In this document: positions 35,301-47,203 of the stretch, one piece after another | Numbering within the stretch: position 1 is the first letter of the stretch | Layout of the letters: every line of letters starts with the position of its first letter | Origin: Austropuccinia psidii | Lineage: Eukaryota > Basidiomycota > Pucciniomycetes > Pucciniales > Sphaerophragmiaceae | Direction: 5' to 3' | NCBI GenBank assembly: GCA_023105745.1 | Contig: JALGQZ010000015.1 | Coordinates: 22,487,499-22,551,498 of the forward strand | Length of the DNA: 64,000 nucleotides | The notes under the pieces: model-generated | Seen by the model: the letters and a program-made list of their open reading frames with translations, nothing else | Database searches by the model: none | Told to the model about the DNA's origin: nothing | Position numbers and translations under genes: made by a program

Positions 35301-36121
35301 CTAAAGAAAGTCAATATCCTCAAGATTCTCTCTCTAATAATGTATCAGTAACCTTCAAAAAATTTATCCTTACTTTCCTTTCAGTTTTCTCAAATTATAC
35401 TTAAGGCAGTGACTTCCTTCATTGACAAAAATGAAATTCATCAACAAAGTATTACTTAAAAATAAAAAGAAAAAATAAAAAAACTTCCAAAAAGATACCA
35501 ATTACCTCCACCAAGGCCAATTCACCAATTTTTGGATCCTATGGGGAAGAATTCATAAAAGAAGACCAAATTATTGATGAATATTCAATTCGGAAAGCAA
35601 ACTATGAATAACTCAAAAAAGAATATATTTGTAACTTCAAGGATACTCCATCAATATCAAGAAACCATGATCTTCACGAAATCAAGAAATTTATGGAAAT
35701 CATGGAGGTTTCTGACAAAACCAATTATCAAATTGTTCAGAAACCAATAAATCAATTAAACTTCAAACTATCAAAGCCAATGTTGAAGAAAGAAAAAAAT
35801 CTCAAATAAAAAAATTGATTAAACAAGTCAGACTCCAACTTAATCATTAGGAAGTGACCTCCTACCTTATCAAAGAGGAAAGGAAATTTCTCAAGAAAAA
35901 TCCAAAAATTAACTCTCTATAATTAAGAATTGCTAGGCAGTTTGCTCCTGTCTTATCAAAGAATGGTATCCAAATTCTCACCCAAAGGTATCATTGAAAA
36001 CCCATTAAATTCACCTTAAAACTATGTAGCTCTTTGCAGTAAATTGTTGCTTTAACCAACAGGGTTAATTTTTAATACATCCCAAATAATCAAGAAAAAA
36101 GAATCCAAATAATTCTGATAC
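32346..36121 (+). pseudogene. Decayed gag-protease remnant of another Ty3-type element
   Basis: The reading hops frames and meets many stops. Recognisable parts are a Gag stretch (EENESIITYLKRYKYIQGAI, 32540-32600) and a knuckle-like CAFCKEEGKSATR (33120-33160) followed by basic linker. At about 33865-34260 there is a retropepsin region with CPLGFIKI, then a damaged active site (TGEELNFIPE with Gln where Asp is expected), LRGIGGH and VHTVLGRPFLGENNIRL. From 34980 to 35400 there is a coherent stretch I do not recognise, with a Trp-rich segment before SEFP, and from 35780 to 36030 a basic helical stretch (RQFAPVLSKNGIQIL). It is cut at 36121 by an LTR. No RT is present. Confidence 0.6.
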
Positions 36122-38070
36122 TATGAGCCTTTGAAAAATGACCACATATCCAAAAATCTCACAATATAACTTTACAATAATAATAATTAGAAATATTATC
36201 TTAAAATAGGTAGAAATGCCATAAATAGGCATAAATTCTTGATTAACTTATAATGTAATGAATCAACATGTAAAAAAAATTGCACCATTATATTCTAAAT
36301 GGTAAAACTAACATATAAACTCTTTATTTCATATCTGTAAAGATAATGCTTACTGTGTAATATGTGAAAATGCCAGGACAAGGCATAAGCTCCTGTTAAT
36401 CTCAGAAACCAAAGAAACAACATGTAAAATAATTTGTACTATTGGATTCCCCATAAAAAGATACAAATATAAAAATTTTCTATCATATACTTAAAGTTAA
36501 TACTTATGGAAATAACCTGAATATATGCACTTTAATGATCAGCACATATATTCATGGTTTTTAGCTCATATTTTGGTGAATATACGTTAAAGAGAGTTTA
36601 ACCAAGAGAAAAGCTACCAGGTAATTACTTTAAAAATACAGGTACAACGTTTATTTGACAAGCTATAAACAAGGTTATAAATTGTAGTGGTTTATTGAAC
36701 AAAATTGTTATAGCTGTCGACCACTTTGTTGTGAAAGTGGTCCAGAATTAAAAGAGTAGATATTAAAATTCTACTAGCTCATAAGTTAATAATAATGTAA
36801 TACTAATCATTAGATTGAAGGAATAACCCCTTGAAATGATGGTTTAAAGCTTAAAATAGTAAATTTCAACAGAAAAGATGAGTTACAAGAAAAATCATCA
36901 AAATTAGATTTTTGATGGTGTAATGAAATTCTCTTGGTGGTTTAAGAATAAAGTTCCAAGCTATCAGAAAGCGCTATCTGAATAGCTGTAGCAGGTATCA
37001 CTCAAATTTTATTAATCATCAAAGCTTAAACTTAAAGTTGATCATTGATAATCACTCACTGTAATCTTCATTCAGCTTTAAGAGTTGTACAAATGATAAA
37101 AGTGGTGGATACTAGTTTATTATTATTAAACTGAGGAAAGCCATGAATTTACTCTTCTTGAAAGCCTATGATTTCAGAAAACCTCGAGTTACAGTGATAA
37201 CTCTAAAAAATGGTGTAATGATGAGATAAAATAGTTTAATTATGTTGTGATAATCACTAAATCTTAAAATACTGATAAATTCCAGTGGATACCAAAATTG
37301 AATGCCTACTAGAGTCCTTCTGGACTCTAAGAGAGAGGGTTTTACTATATATAGAACTCTTTTTACCTCTATTTCCCCCTCAGATGCAACAAAAACATTA
37401 AATTTTTAAAACAAATGGTAAAAGCTTCATTCTTTTTATACAAAATTATTACTTATTTAAAAACTAAATTAAATCTATCTTTTAGTCATTAATTTTGATG
37501 TGATTAAATAAGATTTGAATTTTTGTTGTTAAATTTCTCTCCAAAACTCTAATTCCACATAAGGATAAGAATATTTGTAATTTCTCCTATTTATTATTGT
37601 AAATACAATTTCAATAAGTTGTACTTACATTTTTTAGGTGTAACAATATTCAAAATTATTATATTAAGTGCCAAAATTAGGTCATTTCCATCCTCTATAG
37701 TAATTTTCTCTTTATTATTATTTTGAAAACTTTTTCTCAATCTAAATAGTACTTAAATTAATATATAGCTTTAATATTGGTAATATTATTATTATAAATT
37801 GTTTTGTATTATTAAATAACAGTTTTTTAAACCTTTATTCTTTGTTTGTAAAAATAATAAAGTGCCATAAATATATTAATTATTATATATCAATATAATT
37901 CATATTATTATAATCTTTTAATAATATAAATATTTTTATGCACATAATTATAAAAATTCTTTATTATTATTAATTTTTTTGTCTTACTATTCAATTTCAT
38001 AATTACATTTATAGTAGAATAAGTAAAGTATTGTTAATATTTACTTATTGTTTCATAGTCAAACCTTACA
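36122..38070 (+). repeat. E2 5' LTR (family D)
   Basis: It starts TATGAGCC (a TGTGAGCC start with G to A) and ends CCTTACA, 1949 bp. Ends resemble families C and G. Confidence 0.8.
37345..37354 (+). promoter_or_regulatory. TATA box in the E2 5' LTR
   Basis: CTATATATAG lies about 63% along the LTR; the 3' LTR has CTATAAATAG at 44033-44042. Confidence 0.5.
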
Positions 38071-38802
38071 TCTGGGTGCTTGGCCCTGAGTTTAACTTGA
38101 ATGACCTCTTAAAAAGATTCAAATTAGGTTTATTCAATAGAATGAGGTCTATAATCATAAAATTATATAAGAAATTTATATTTATTAATTTTAAAAGCTG
38201 TTGTGGCATTGTGAAAGGAATTGTACTGTCTTAAACATGGGTTTTCACATCTTTGAACTTGCAAGAAATTTCTTTGAGTGACTCAAGTTGCTAAAAAAAT
38301 ATTTATAAATTAAAAATAAATTTATATTTTAATTTAATTTTCAAAAATAATCTTCATTCTTGTTTTATTCTTTGAAAAAGAAATATATAAAACAAAAAAA
38401 AATAAAAAATAAAAAATAAAACAAAAAATCATTTTTATTTCATTTTATTCATTTCTTTTATTTATTCCATTAATTTAACAAGATATAAAAGCAGTTTTTA
38501 TGTGGAAATTGCCATATATTATCAAAAATAACATTTCTAATATAAAAGACTTTTATTTATTTGTCTTTTTTAGTGTTGGAAGAAAAACCAAGAGAAAACA
38601 ATCAGACCACTGGTGACATATTGATGGAAGAAGCTTGCCAAAGTTCTCCAACACCTGTTGGTAATAAAAAATGAAAGGCCAATAAATTGCTCTCTCCAGG
38701 ACCCATTGTTCATGACTCTTAAGGTGATTACCTCTCTTAAAATTGCCATAAAAAGATCTTTTATTGTTCTGAAATCTTTCTTTATTTATTATTCCTGAAA
38801 TT
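38071..38802 (+). other. E2 leader
   Basis: It begins TCTGGGTGCTTGGCC, the GC-rich block at the PBS position, then AT-rich sequence without a gene up to the gag start. Confidence 0.5.
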
Positions 38803-40870
38803 ATGACTACGAGAAGAGGATCTCAATACTCCATTCAATCAGATGAAAGTGGACTCAGAAGTAGAATCAATTTCTCATAAGGGAAAATCAAGGGCATAAT
38901 CCCCAGTGAAAAAGAATCCACACAAGGAACTGCTATATCCCAAAGGTAAGTCCCAAAAATTACTATAATATCTGGGCCAGAGTTGAAACTACAGATGAGT
39001 AACTCCAACAGGTAAAAGTCACATTCAGAGGGCTCAAATAGACATATACATGGGCAAGTACAAGCGGTACTACACAGTGTACAAGGACAAGGAGTGGGAA
39101 ATGTTGCCACAAATCCACCAAGGAGTGATGAACTCCTGGAATATCCTGAAAAAGTTCCTCAAGGAGGAGGAAATGGTGAGATACTCCAATGGATAGAATC
39201 CACTATCATCCAAACCTAAAATCAAAAATACAAAGGGGTACCATGCCAAAAAGAAGGAGGCAAGAAAGGAAGAAGCCCCAGTAGCTTCTACCAGCAAGCT
39301 TCAAGTCAACCAACTTCCCCAAGAAGGGAAGAACAAAAAGACAAAGAATTGGAGGAACCATATTCCCTAAGGTACAGGATTCCAAAAATCCAAAATGATG
39401 CCATGGACAATGTCTTCAAAATGGCGAAAACTTTTATGGAATTCAAGGACAAAAAGGAAAAATGAATGAGACAACCCCATTTCCCAAAGAGATAAATTCG
39501 TCTCCTGATGTTGTAAATACTTTGACAGAAATTAAAAATAGGATTTGACCTCTCAAAGAAATTAAAAATGGTTTATTATCTTTACAATAAATAAATAATC
39601 GATTATCATCTTCAACAAAAGTTGCTATACAAAATGAAAAAGAAATTGATCAAATTATGTTTATTGTTGAATAAATAAACCAAAAGGTTTAATTGACAAT
39701 ACTCAAAAATTAATACAAGGACAACGGGAATTGTAGAGATATATAAAAGATATCAAAGAAAAAACTTTGATAATCAATTATGATGTGAGTATTGATAATA
39801 TTACAGAAAAATTAAACAAATTAAGTTTTTGCGTAGAAAGATTTGAAGACAAGACTTCATCACACCAAAAATTACTAAAGTGATGAAGCAAGAATGAATC
39901 TGGAGGATGAATTTCAAAATGAAATCAGGCTTATTACTGAAAAAATGGATAAAATTAATGAGGCTAACTTAAATATGCCAAATTTATCAATACCATTTTC
40001 TCACATAAGAATTCCTGTTAAACTAAAAGAAGAAATACCAAATCCATTCATAACATACTTGAGTCATCAACACAATAACCATTTCTTAATGAAGGAAGCA
40101 CCACAATTTAAAGAATGGCCAACATTCAAAGGAGATGGTGAATGTGACCATATTTAATTTATTAAAACAATTGACATGTTGCAAAAACATTATGCTATAC
40201 CAGATGAATTAATCACTGCCAGATTACACTCACTATTTTAGAAATATGCAAAACATGGTATTATGGAATAAGGCAAACAAATGGCCAAAACACCTGGTCA
40301 TGGTTGAAACAAGAAATAATCACCAATAGGGCTAATGATTCCTGGAGGTAAAAAATAAAGAATGCATTTAAAAATTCCTTCTTTGACCCGGACAAGGATA
40401 AACCTTTGACTTGGTCCCTAAAAGAACTTGAAAGATTAAATGCACTGTATCCAGAAATGTCACCAAAAATGGTACACATGAAAATACTTAAGAAATTTAG
40501 AGAATAATTGGAAAATTCTCTGAGAAGCAGGTGTATAGAACCATGCTTCACAGAACATTATATCAATGCACTAGAAGACATAGTTACAAGGACAAAAACT
40601 GGAAGAACTTGGAAAAAATTGGACATTCAAAGTTGAGATAAACAATTTATCAAGAAAGATAAACCAAGATAACCTTTAGAGCCAAATACATCCAACAGTA
40701 ATGAGCAAAGAAAGTTCCGCAAATGTGGAGGTATTGAACACTTAGCCAATAATTGCCTTAAAAAAGCAAAAATCAATGAAATGTTGGAAACAGGAGACCA
40801 CAATGACAAAGAAGGCAAATCTGACTCTGAAAAAAACACTGAAGAATCAGAAACGTCTCAAAGTGATTAA
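38803..40870 (+). pseudogene. E2 Gag, with an overlapping alternative frame
   Basis: The main frame starts MTTRRGSQYSIQSDESGLRS at 38803 and reaches GEILQWIESTIIQ, then after an indel NETTPFPKEINSSPDVVNTL. At +1 to it another frame is open (MGKYKRYYTVYKDKEWEMLP, then RYRIPKIQNDAMDNVFKMAK ending at a TGA at 39463). Downstream are a helical region (39894-40157, EIRLITEKMDKINEANLNM), capsid core and a knuckle KFRKCGGIEHLANNC, whose first cysteine has become Phe. Numerous stops show it is dead. Confidence 0.8.
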
Positions 40871-40992
40871 ATTAATATAATTAATGCACAAATTAATAAT
40901 ATTGATTTAATACATGAAGTACTGAATGTCAATTAAAATTACCACAAGTTGGAAAATCTGACACAAGCCTGACAAGCATACAAGATTCTAAA

Positions 40993-41493
40993 TTGTATAG
41001 AACCAAACCATCAAAAGGAATGGGATATAAAGCTGGAAAACCAAGTATAAGTATTGTCATGGTGGAAAACCCAGAGGCAAAAGTGAGCTTAGATACAGGA
41101 GCATATTGTACCTGTGTTGGTAACAGTTATTTGAAAAAAATTGTACCAGATTGGGAAGGAAAGCTCATACAAATACAAGGAGGCAAATTTAGTAGTGCAA
41201 GTGAAGGAATGAAGCCCCTTGGAATAATTGACTTAACACTCATTTTTCCTCATCCTTCACAATGTATCAAATTGAAATTAGAACTTTTAGTAATGGAAAA
41301 CTGCACTAGTAACCATTTTATACTTGGAAATGACTACTTGTCAATTTATGGCATAGATATCTCTAACCAAAGATATAGATATTTTACCATAGGAGACAAG
41401 AAAAGACAAAAATTTGGGTTCTTAAATAACAAAAAACAAATTAAAGTTATTAAGAATGAAAAAAGAAAGCCAGAAAAGGATTTTTTTTCATAA
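40993..41493 (+). pseudogene. E2 protease
   Basis: This open segment carries the retropepsin active site VSLDTGAYCTCVG and the flap-side and C-terminal motifs FILGNDYLSIYGIDI. It is the best preserved part of E2. It begins within a longer Gag-Pol frame (the ATG at 40993 is probably not a real start) and ends at a stop after KDFFS. About 190 bases later, PLLK marks the entry to RT, at which point the element jumps to integrase. Confidence 0.8.
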
Positions 41494-41659
41494 CTGAACA
41501 GCTTAAAGAGGCAGAATTGAATGCATAATTAAAAGAAAAATGGAAGAAAAATTGATTTACCTCTTTTTGAAATATAAAAATGCCTTTTTGACTGACAAAG
41601 AACCACTAGGTGCCATAATTGGACATGAGGTAGACATAATCCTTAATGTGGCAAAACCT

Positions 41660-42770
41660 CATTCACCTTTATTAAAGAACCAAAATCCCCTTGGGAAACA
41701 GTTCACATGGATTCGGTAACAGCCTTAACTCCAGGAGGAGACAGAATTTGCAATGCATGCCTAGTATTAATTGACAGATACAGCAAAAATCCAATGTTAT
41801 TACCATTTCACAAGGATGATACATCTATGGACACAGCCATAATGATATGGAATAAAGTTATCACACACACAGGCTTATTCCAAAATATCATAAGTGATAG
41901 AGACCCAAAACTCACTTCAGCATTATGGCCAAACTGCCATAGTCAGTTTGGAACAAAATTATCATTCTCAACAGCTTACCACCCCCAAAATAATGGTCTA
42001 GCAGTAAGAATGATACAGACCTTAGAAGACATGATCAGGAAATTCCCTGCTTATGGACTATAATTCAAAGATTCTTATGGTTTTACCCATCAGTGGTGTA
42101 CATTAACACCAGCCCTTGAACTAGTCATAAAACATCAATCCATTCTTCAATTGGAAAAACACCAGAAATGCTACAAAAAGGCTGGAATCCAAGACTTCCT
42201 TATTATAACCTCAAAAAGGACTTATTATCTTTACACCCAACAGCAAGTAGTTTGAAATTAATTCTTGACAAAGCAAGACACTATGCAAACAGATATATGC
42301 AAGATTCTTTCAAATATGCAAAACAAAGATGGGATAAAAGCCATAAACCACCTGAATTTAAAATAGGACACTTCTTCTTAGTGTCAACTCTACATTTCAA
42401 TTATATGAAAGGCCAAAATAAATTGAAAGATTCCTTTGCAGGCCCATTTATGATAAAAGCACTACACAGACCTAATGCTGTGCAACTAGACCTCACAGGT
42501 AGATTAATGGACAAACACCTAACTTTCCCTGTAATTCTGATAAAACTTTACAGCTCAAGTGAAAAAGACTTGTCTCCATTAAGAAGTAAACCCCCAATTG
42601 AAATTCCCCCTTCAGAGGAAGGAGAAGAAAATAAGATTTTGAAAGTCGTTAAAGAAAGAAGGACAAGAAACAAAAAAGAAACAGAATAACTTGTAATGTA
42701 TAAAAACCCAACTCAAGAAGATGAATGGATACTTGAGAAAGATATAACAAATTCAAAAAACTAGTGAGAA
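41660..42770 (+). pseudogene. E2 integrase with chromodomain-like tail
   Basis: Just after the deletion junction (PLLK joined to a segment equivalent to PWE) comes the core: [24 protein letters not shown], then AYHPQNNGLAVRMIQ in which the catalytic Glu is Val. A stop at 42061 and a frameshift near 42150 precede GWNPRLPYYNLKKDLL, SFAGPFMIKAL (GPF/Y module) and a C-terminal stretch KVVKERRTRNKK, then NPTQEDEWILEKDI, similar to the chromodomain-like end of the other Ty3 elements here. Confidence 0.82.
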
Positions 42771-42919
42771 GGTTCAGAAATGAGAGAAAGCCTAGAGAAT
42801 AGAAAACTGAACATTATGGAGCTTCAATATTAACAAAGTTTATTGAAGAGGTAGGATAGTGGATGATACCCTAATTAACTATATCAGATTGTGGTACAAT
42901 CTTTTTTGGTGATAGGGTA
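42771..42919 (+). other. E2 3' untranslated region
   Basis: A short non-coding stretch between the end of Pol and the 3' LTR, with purine-rich tracts (gagagaaagcctagagaatag) but no crisp polypurine tract at the LTR edge. Confidence 0.4.
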
Positions 42920-44786
42920 TGTGAGTCTTTGAGGTATGACACATATCTAAACATATCACAAGAAAAAACTTTATATCAATTATACTCCTAATATTTATCT
43001 TAAAACCAGTGAAAATGCCATAAATAGGCATACACTTTGAACTCACTCAGAATCTAATGAGCAAGCTTGTGAAATGAATTACACCATTAGATATCTCATG
43101 GTAAAATACACATATATCTCATTTTTATGGAATACCTGTAAAGTAAATAATTAATGATTGAAATTATTTCAATTCTTTAAAGTCAATACTTAAAGAATTA
43201 AGCTGAATATATGCACCTTTTTGGTCAGTGCATATATTCATGGTTTTTAGCTAATATCTCTTGAAATATACATGATAGAGAGTTTAACTAAAGATAAGGT
43301 CACCACTTCATTACTGTAAGAGCACAGATAAGAACTTTCTCAAAAGGTTATAAACAAGGTTACAACTTGTAAGGGCTTATTGAACAAAATTACTAGAGCT
43401 GTTGACCACTTTGTTGTGAAAGTGGTCCAAGCTTAGAACAAAGTGTATATTCATATTCTACTAGCTCATATGTGAAGAATTATGAATTTTTTATCATAAT
43501 ATTCAAGGTAAAATCCCTTGAAATCAAGGTTGGAAGTTTAAAATATTGAATTTCAACAGAAAAGATGAGATACAAGAAAAATCATCAAAAATAGGGTTTT
43601 GATGATGTAATGAAATGCTCTTGGAATTTGAATGAGGACATTCCATGCTATCAGAATTCACTCTCTAAGCAGCTTTAGTGTGTATAACCTCAAAGTTATT
43701 AATGATCAAAGTTTAAGCTTAAAATTGATCATTTATGATCACTCACTGTAATCTTATTTTCATTTTAACAGTTATATAAGTGATAAAACTTGTGAATAAT
43801 ATTATATTGTGATTAATACAAAGAAAATCCACAAATTTTAGCCTTCAACAAGCCTATGATTTCATCAAACTTAGAGTTATAGTGATAATTCCAAATAATG
43901 GTGTGGTAATGAGATCAGATGGTTTGATCATGACATAATCATCCCCAAGCCTTAAAATACTGAACATTCCCGGTGGATACCATCATTAAGCGTCTTCTAG
44001 AAGCCTACTGGACTCTAGAAGAGAGGAATGTACTATAAATAGAGGTCTTTTTACTCTAAGTTCCCCTCAGATGCATCAAAAACAATAAATCATTAAATCA
44101 AAAGGTAAAATCTTTATTCTATATATGTAAATCTTTTATATTATCATTTACCAAAGGTAATATTCATTATGATCATCAATCTTGACATGATTAATCCAAT
44201 TTCTTGATTGTTTTTGTTATATTTCTCTAAAAAATTCATTTCCATGTAAAATCCAGAATATTTGTAATTTCTTTTATTTCTATTTGTAAATAAAATTCAA
44301 ATAAGTTGTATTTACATTATTTGGTTTGAAATATTTCAAAATAATTATATTAAGTGTTCAAAGTAGGTATTTTTCTCTCAATCTAATAATTTCTCTCTAT
44401 TATTATTCTTAATAATTCTTTGATTAATATAAATAGTATATATATATATATAGCATTTTAATATTAGTGATATTATTGTTATTAATTTTTTTTATGAATA
44501 AAAAAAACTTTTTTATGCCTTTATTATTTTTTGGTAAGAATAATAAGGTGCTTTGAGGTATATTAATTCTTAAATATTAATGTATTTATTTATTGTATTA
44601 TTGTTTTATAATATAATTATATAATTATATTTATTTAGAAATATAGATCTTTTGATTCCATGATTATAATAAATATTTATTATTATAATTATTTTTATCT
44701 TATTTATTTTAATTGTAAGGAAATTCAGAGTAAAATAAGTAAAATATTAGTAATTTTTACTTATTGTTTCATATTCAAACCTTACA
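42920..44786 (+). repeat. E2 3' LTR (family D)
   Basis: It begins TGTGAGTCTTTGAGG and ends CCTTACA, 1867 bp, and is clearly diverged from the 5' copy, so E2 is old. Confidence 0.8.
44033..44042 (+). promoter_or_regulatory. TATA box in the E2 3' LTR
   Basis: CTATAAATAG, the counterpart of 37345-37354. Confidence 0.45.
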
Positions 44787-44930
44787 GTTATAATTTAATC
44801 ACCACAATACCTTTCTTTGGCTTTTTTTTCATATTAAAAACATTTAAGCCATCAATACTGTCCTTTTTTAATTTAAAAGGACACCTGTCTTACTTTAAAC
44901 CAAAACTATTAGAGGCGTGGTGTCACAACC
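44787..44930 (+). repeat. Fragment of a family B element leader
   Basis: It resembles E1 leader 9720-9865 (aatttaatcacca..., attagaggcgtgg against attagaggagtgg). The E4 LTR begins right after it, so E4 inserted into such a leader. Confidence 0.6.
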
Positions 44931-46446
44931 ATGGAAATTCACCCTCTTGGACCTCAAGATGGCATATCCGTGCGATATCCAATATATGGCAATTTGGCCA
45001 TATCCATAATCATTGGCCAAATTTGCCATTGTAATTTCTAAGGGCCCTAATGATCATTTTATCATCTGGGGCCAATCAGGCCCCTTCACCATAATCAAGC
45101 CATTATCAGCTGTCTTTGTGCTTTTGGTAATCTTGGGTATTTTCCATACAAGAGGGAAAATACAGTTCAAAAGCCTGTATTTGGCTCTTTAAGCTTTAAA
45201 TACAGTTTGCGCACATTTTGCGCATTTGGCTGTATTTAGCCATTTAGGCCATATTTCTCATGAATTATTTGAAATATTCCCAAAAGGCCATATCAGGACT
45301 TTTGGGGCATAATTGCCAGTTTTGTGCATTTTGCACACTTTTGTGCATTTTGAGCATTTTTTGCACACTTTGTGCAAATACAGTTTTTAAGCTGTATTAG
45401 CTGTATTTGGCCAAAAACACAAAAACCACTTTGTCACTTCTGAAGCTTCCAAAACACAAATTTCATTCATATCCTCCTGGCATCATTCCAAAGGACCTTT
45501 GGCCCATTTCAACCTTCAATAATCAAAATTTCCATATACGGTGTTATACACCATTATGGATCTTTTTTCAGCAGCAATCCAATGGTGGCAAATTCCAAAC
45601 GGGTATTTCAACTTTTCACCAGTTAATCAAGGCACACCTTCCAGAGGATTCATCAAGGCTCAAGGGCAAGTGTCATAATCTCAAATACCAATGACGCCAT
45701 CAAGAAATCAATGGTTATTTTTACTCACAGTAATCCTCCAAGGGAATAGTGGGTGTTCATTCTTAAGGGATATTCAAAAGGCAGTTCCAAAACAATGTGT
45801 CAAGGGTCATTTCTCCACCAATCCACCTTGAAAACCCAATTCATTCAGTACAGTCTTAATTCATCAAGACCTGTATTTTCAATCATGCCTCATGGTAAAA
45901 TCATTCAACACAGTTCATTTCCCAATCTGGCAAGGTATACACTCCATCAGACAATCAATACAGCTTCCAGTATTCAATACAGGACAGCTTCTAGCCTGAA
46001 GGAGTCAAGCTTTCAGCTTTTCACATATACCAGCCTCCTTTGACCCTGGGGGTTTTTCCCCCAGATAATTAATATATTTTTATTTTATTTTATCTTTATT
46101 TATCTTACCATTTTTTTTGAGTGGATACTGATATTATCAAGTTAGTCACTTGGCACCTTATCTCTTTTCTTTCTTTGCCTGTCAATGAACATTTAGTGGT
46201 CATATCCTTACTAATTCCATTGTTCATTTTGGCAGGTTGAAACAGTGATTAAGGACTTACTTGGTTGGCTCTTTGGCTATTTGGCATCCCATTTCTCTTG
46301 TTGCATCTCATCTTTGTACTTGCTTCTTCTTAGATAAATTTATTCTTTTATTTGATTTTCTTTATTCTTTGGAGTCTTCCAAGTCAGTTCCCCAATTGCT
46401 GAGTGCCAGGCCATTCTTGTTTTTCTGTCCAAGAGCCCCTGTGACA
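44931..46446 (+). repeat. E4 5' LTR (family F)
   Basis: It starts TGTCACAACCATGG and ends CCCCTGTGACA, 1516 bp, homologous to the solo LTR at 11278-12906. It contains clustered GGCC, GCGCA and TTTTGTGCA repeats around 45000-45400. Confidence 0.85.
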
Positions 46447-47203
46447 TTATATTTATTGACTCATAATTTCTTTTCATTCTGTTCATTCTTTCTTTATAAT
46501 TTCATTCACTCATTTCATTGAAATTATGACTCTTTAACACTCATGAACCTTATGATTCATTGTTACCTCTCAATCTTCCCTCATTCATTCTTCATTCTGA
46601 AAATTGAAAGCTGACCCCAATTTTCTTTTTTGTTTCTCTGTTTTGAAAATCTTATCTCAAATCATCATTTTCAATTCATTCATAATTCAGGCTTCATCTT
46701 AATTTTCATTTTATTTTCAAATTTTTTATCAAGTTATTCAGACACATTCTTCACATAGGGATTCATATTTGATTCATTCTTCAAGAATTTATATTTTTAA
46801 AGGAGAACTCACTTGATTTTGATTTTATTGATTGATTTGACATAAATTCATATTGACCTCAAGAAAATGGATTTACCTGAAGATATCATTGATTTTGCTG
46901 ATTTTTCACATCAATAACTTTGACATAAACTGATTTTTCCTCAAGAATTCATTTTCATTGATTGATTTTCTGCAAGTTTTTCATTTTTATTGATTGGACA
47001 TATATGATTCATTGACTTCAAGTTTTTATTTGATATTTAATTGATTGATTTACCTGAAGATCTCATTTGATTTATTGATTTTTATTGATTTTCTTCAAGA
47101 TATTGATTTTGATTTTTGACTTCAGCATTATTTTCAATTGCCTTAAGTTTTCATCCTCCAATCTTGATTCTTGTTCATTTTATTTCATTTTTATCCTGAA
47201 ATC
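46447..47203 (+). other. E4 leader
   Basis: A TC-rich then ATTGATTTT-rich untranslated stretch. Repeated attgattt/ttgatttt motifs run from 46800 to 47130. No gene. Confidence 0.5.

Larger units (their letters stand above)
36122..44786 (+). mobile_element. Ty3/gypsy element E2 with both LTRs, RT and RNase H deleted
   Basis: LTRs 36122-38070 and 42920-44786 are homologous (gccataaataggcata, ctttgttgtgaaagtggtcc, ggaataacc/aaatcccttgaaat) and flank gag, protease and integrase in plus orientation. The internal region is only 4.85 kb because a deletion at about 41680 removed RT and RNase H. Flanking 5-mers are gatac and gttat, not a clear duplication, and the two sides come from different elements. 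Confidence 0.8.
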
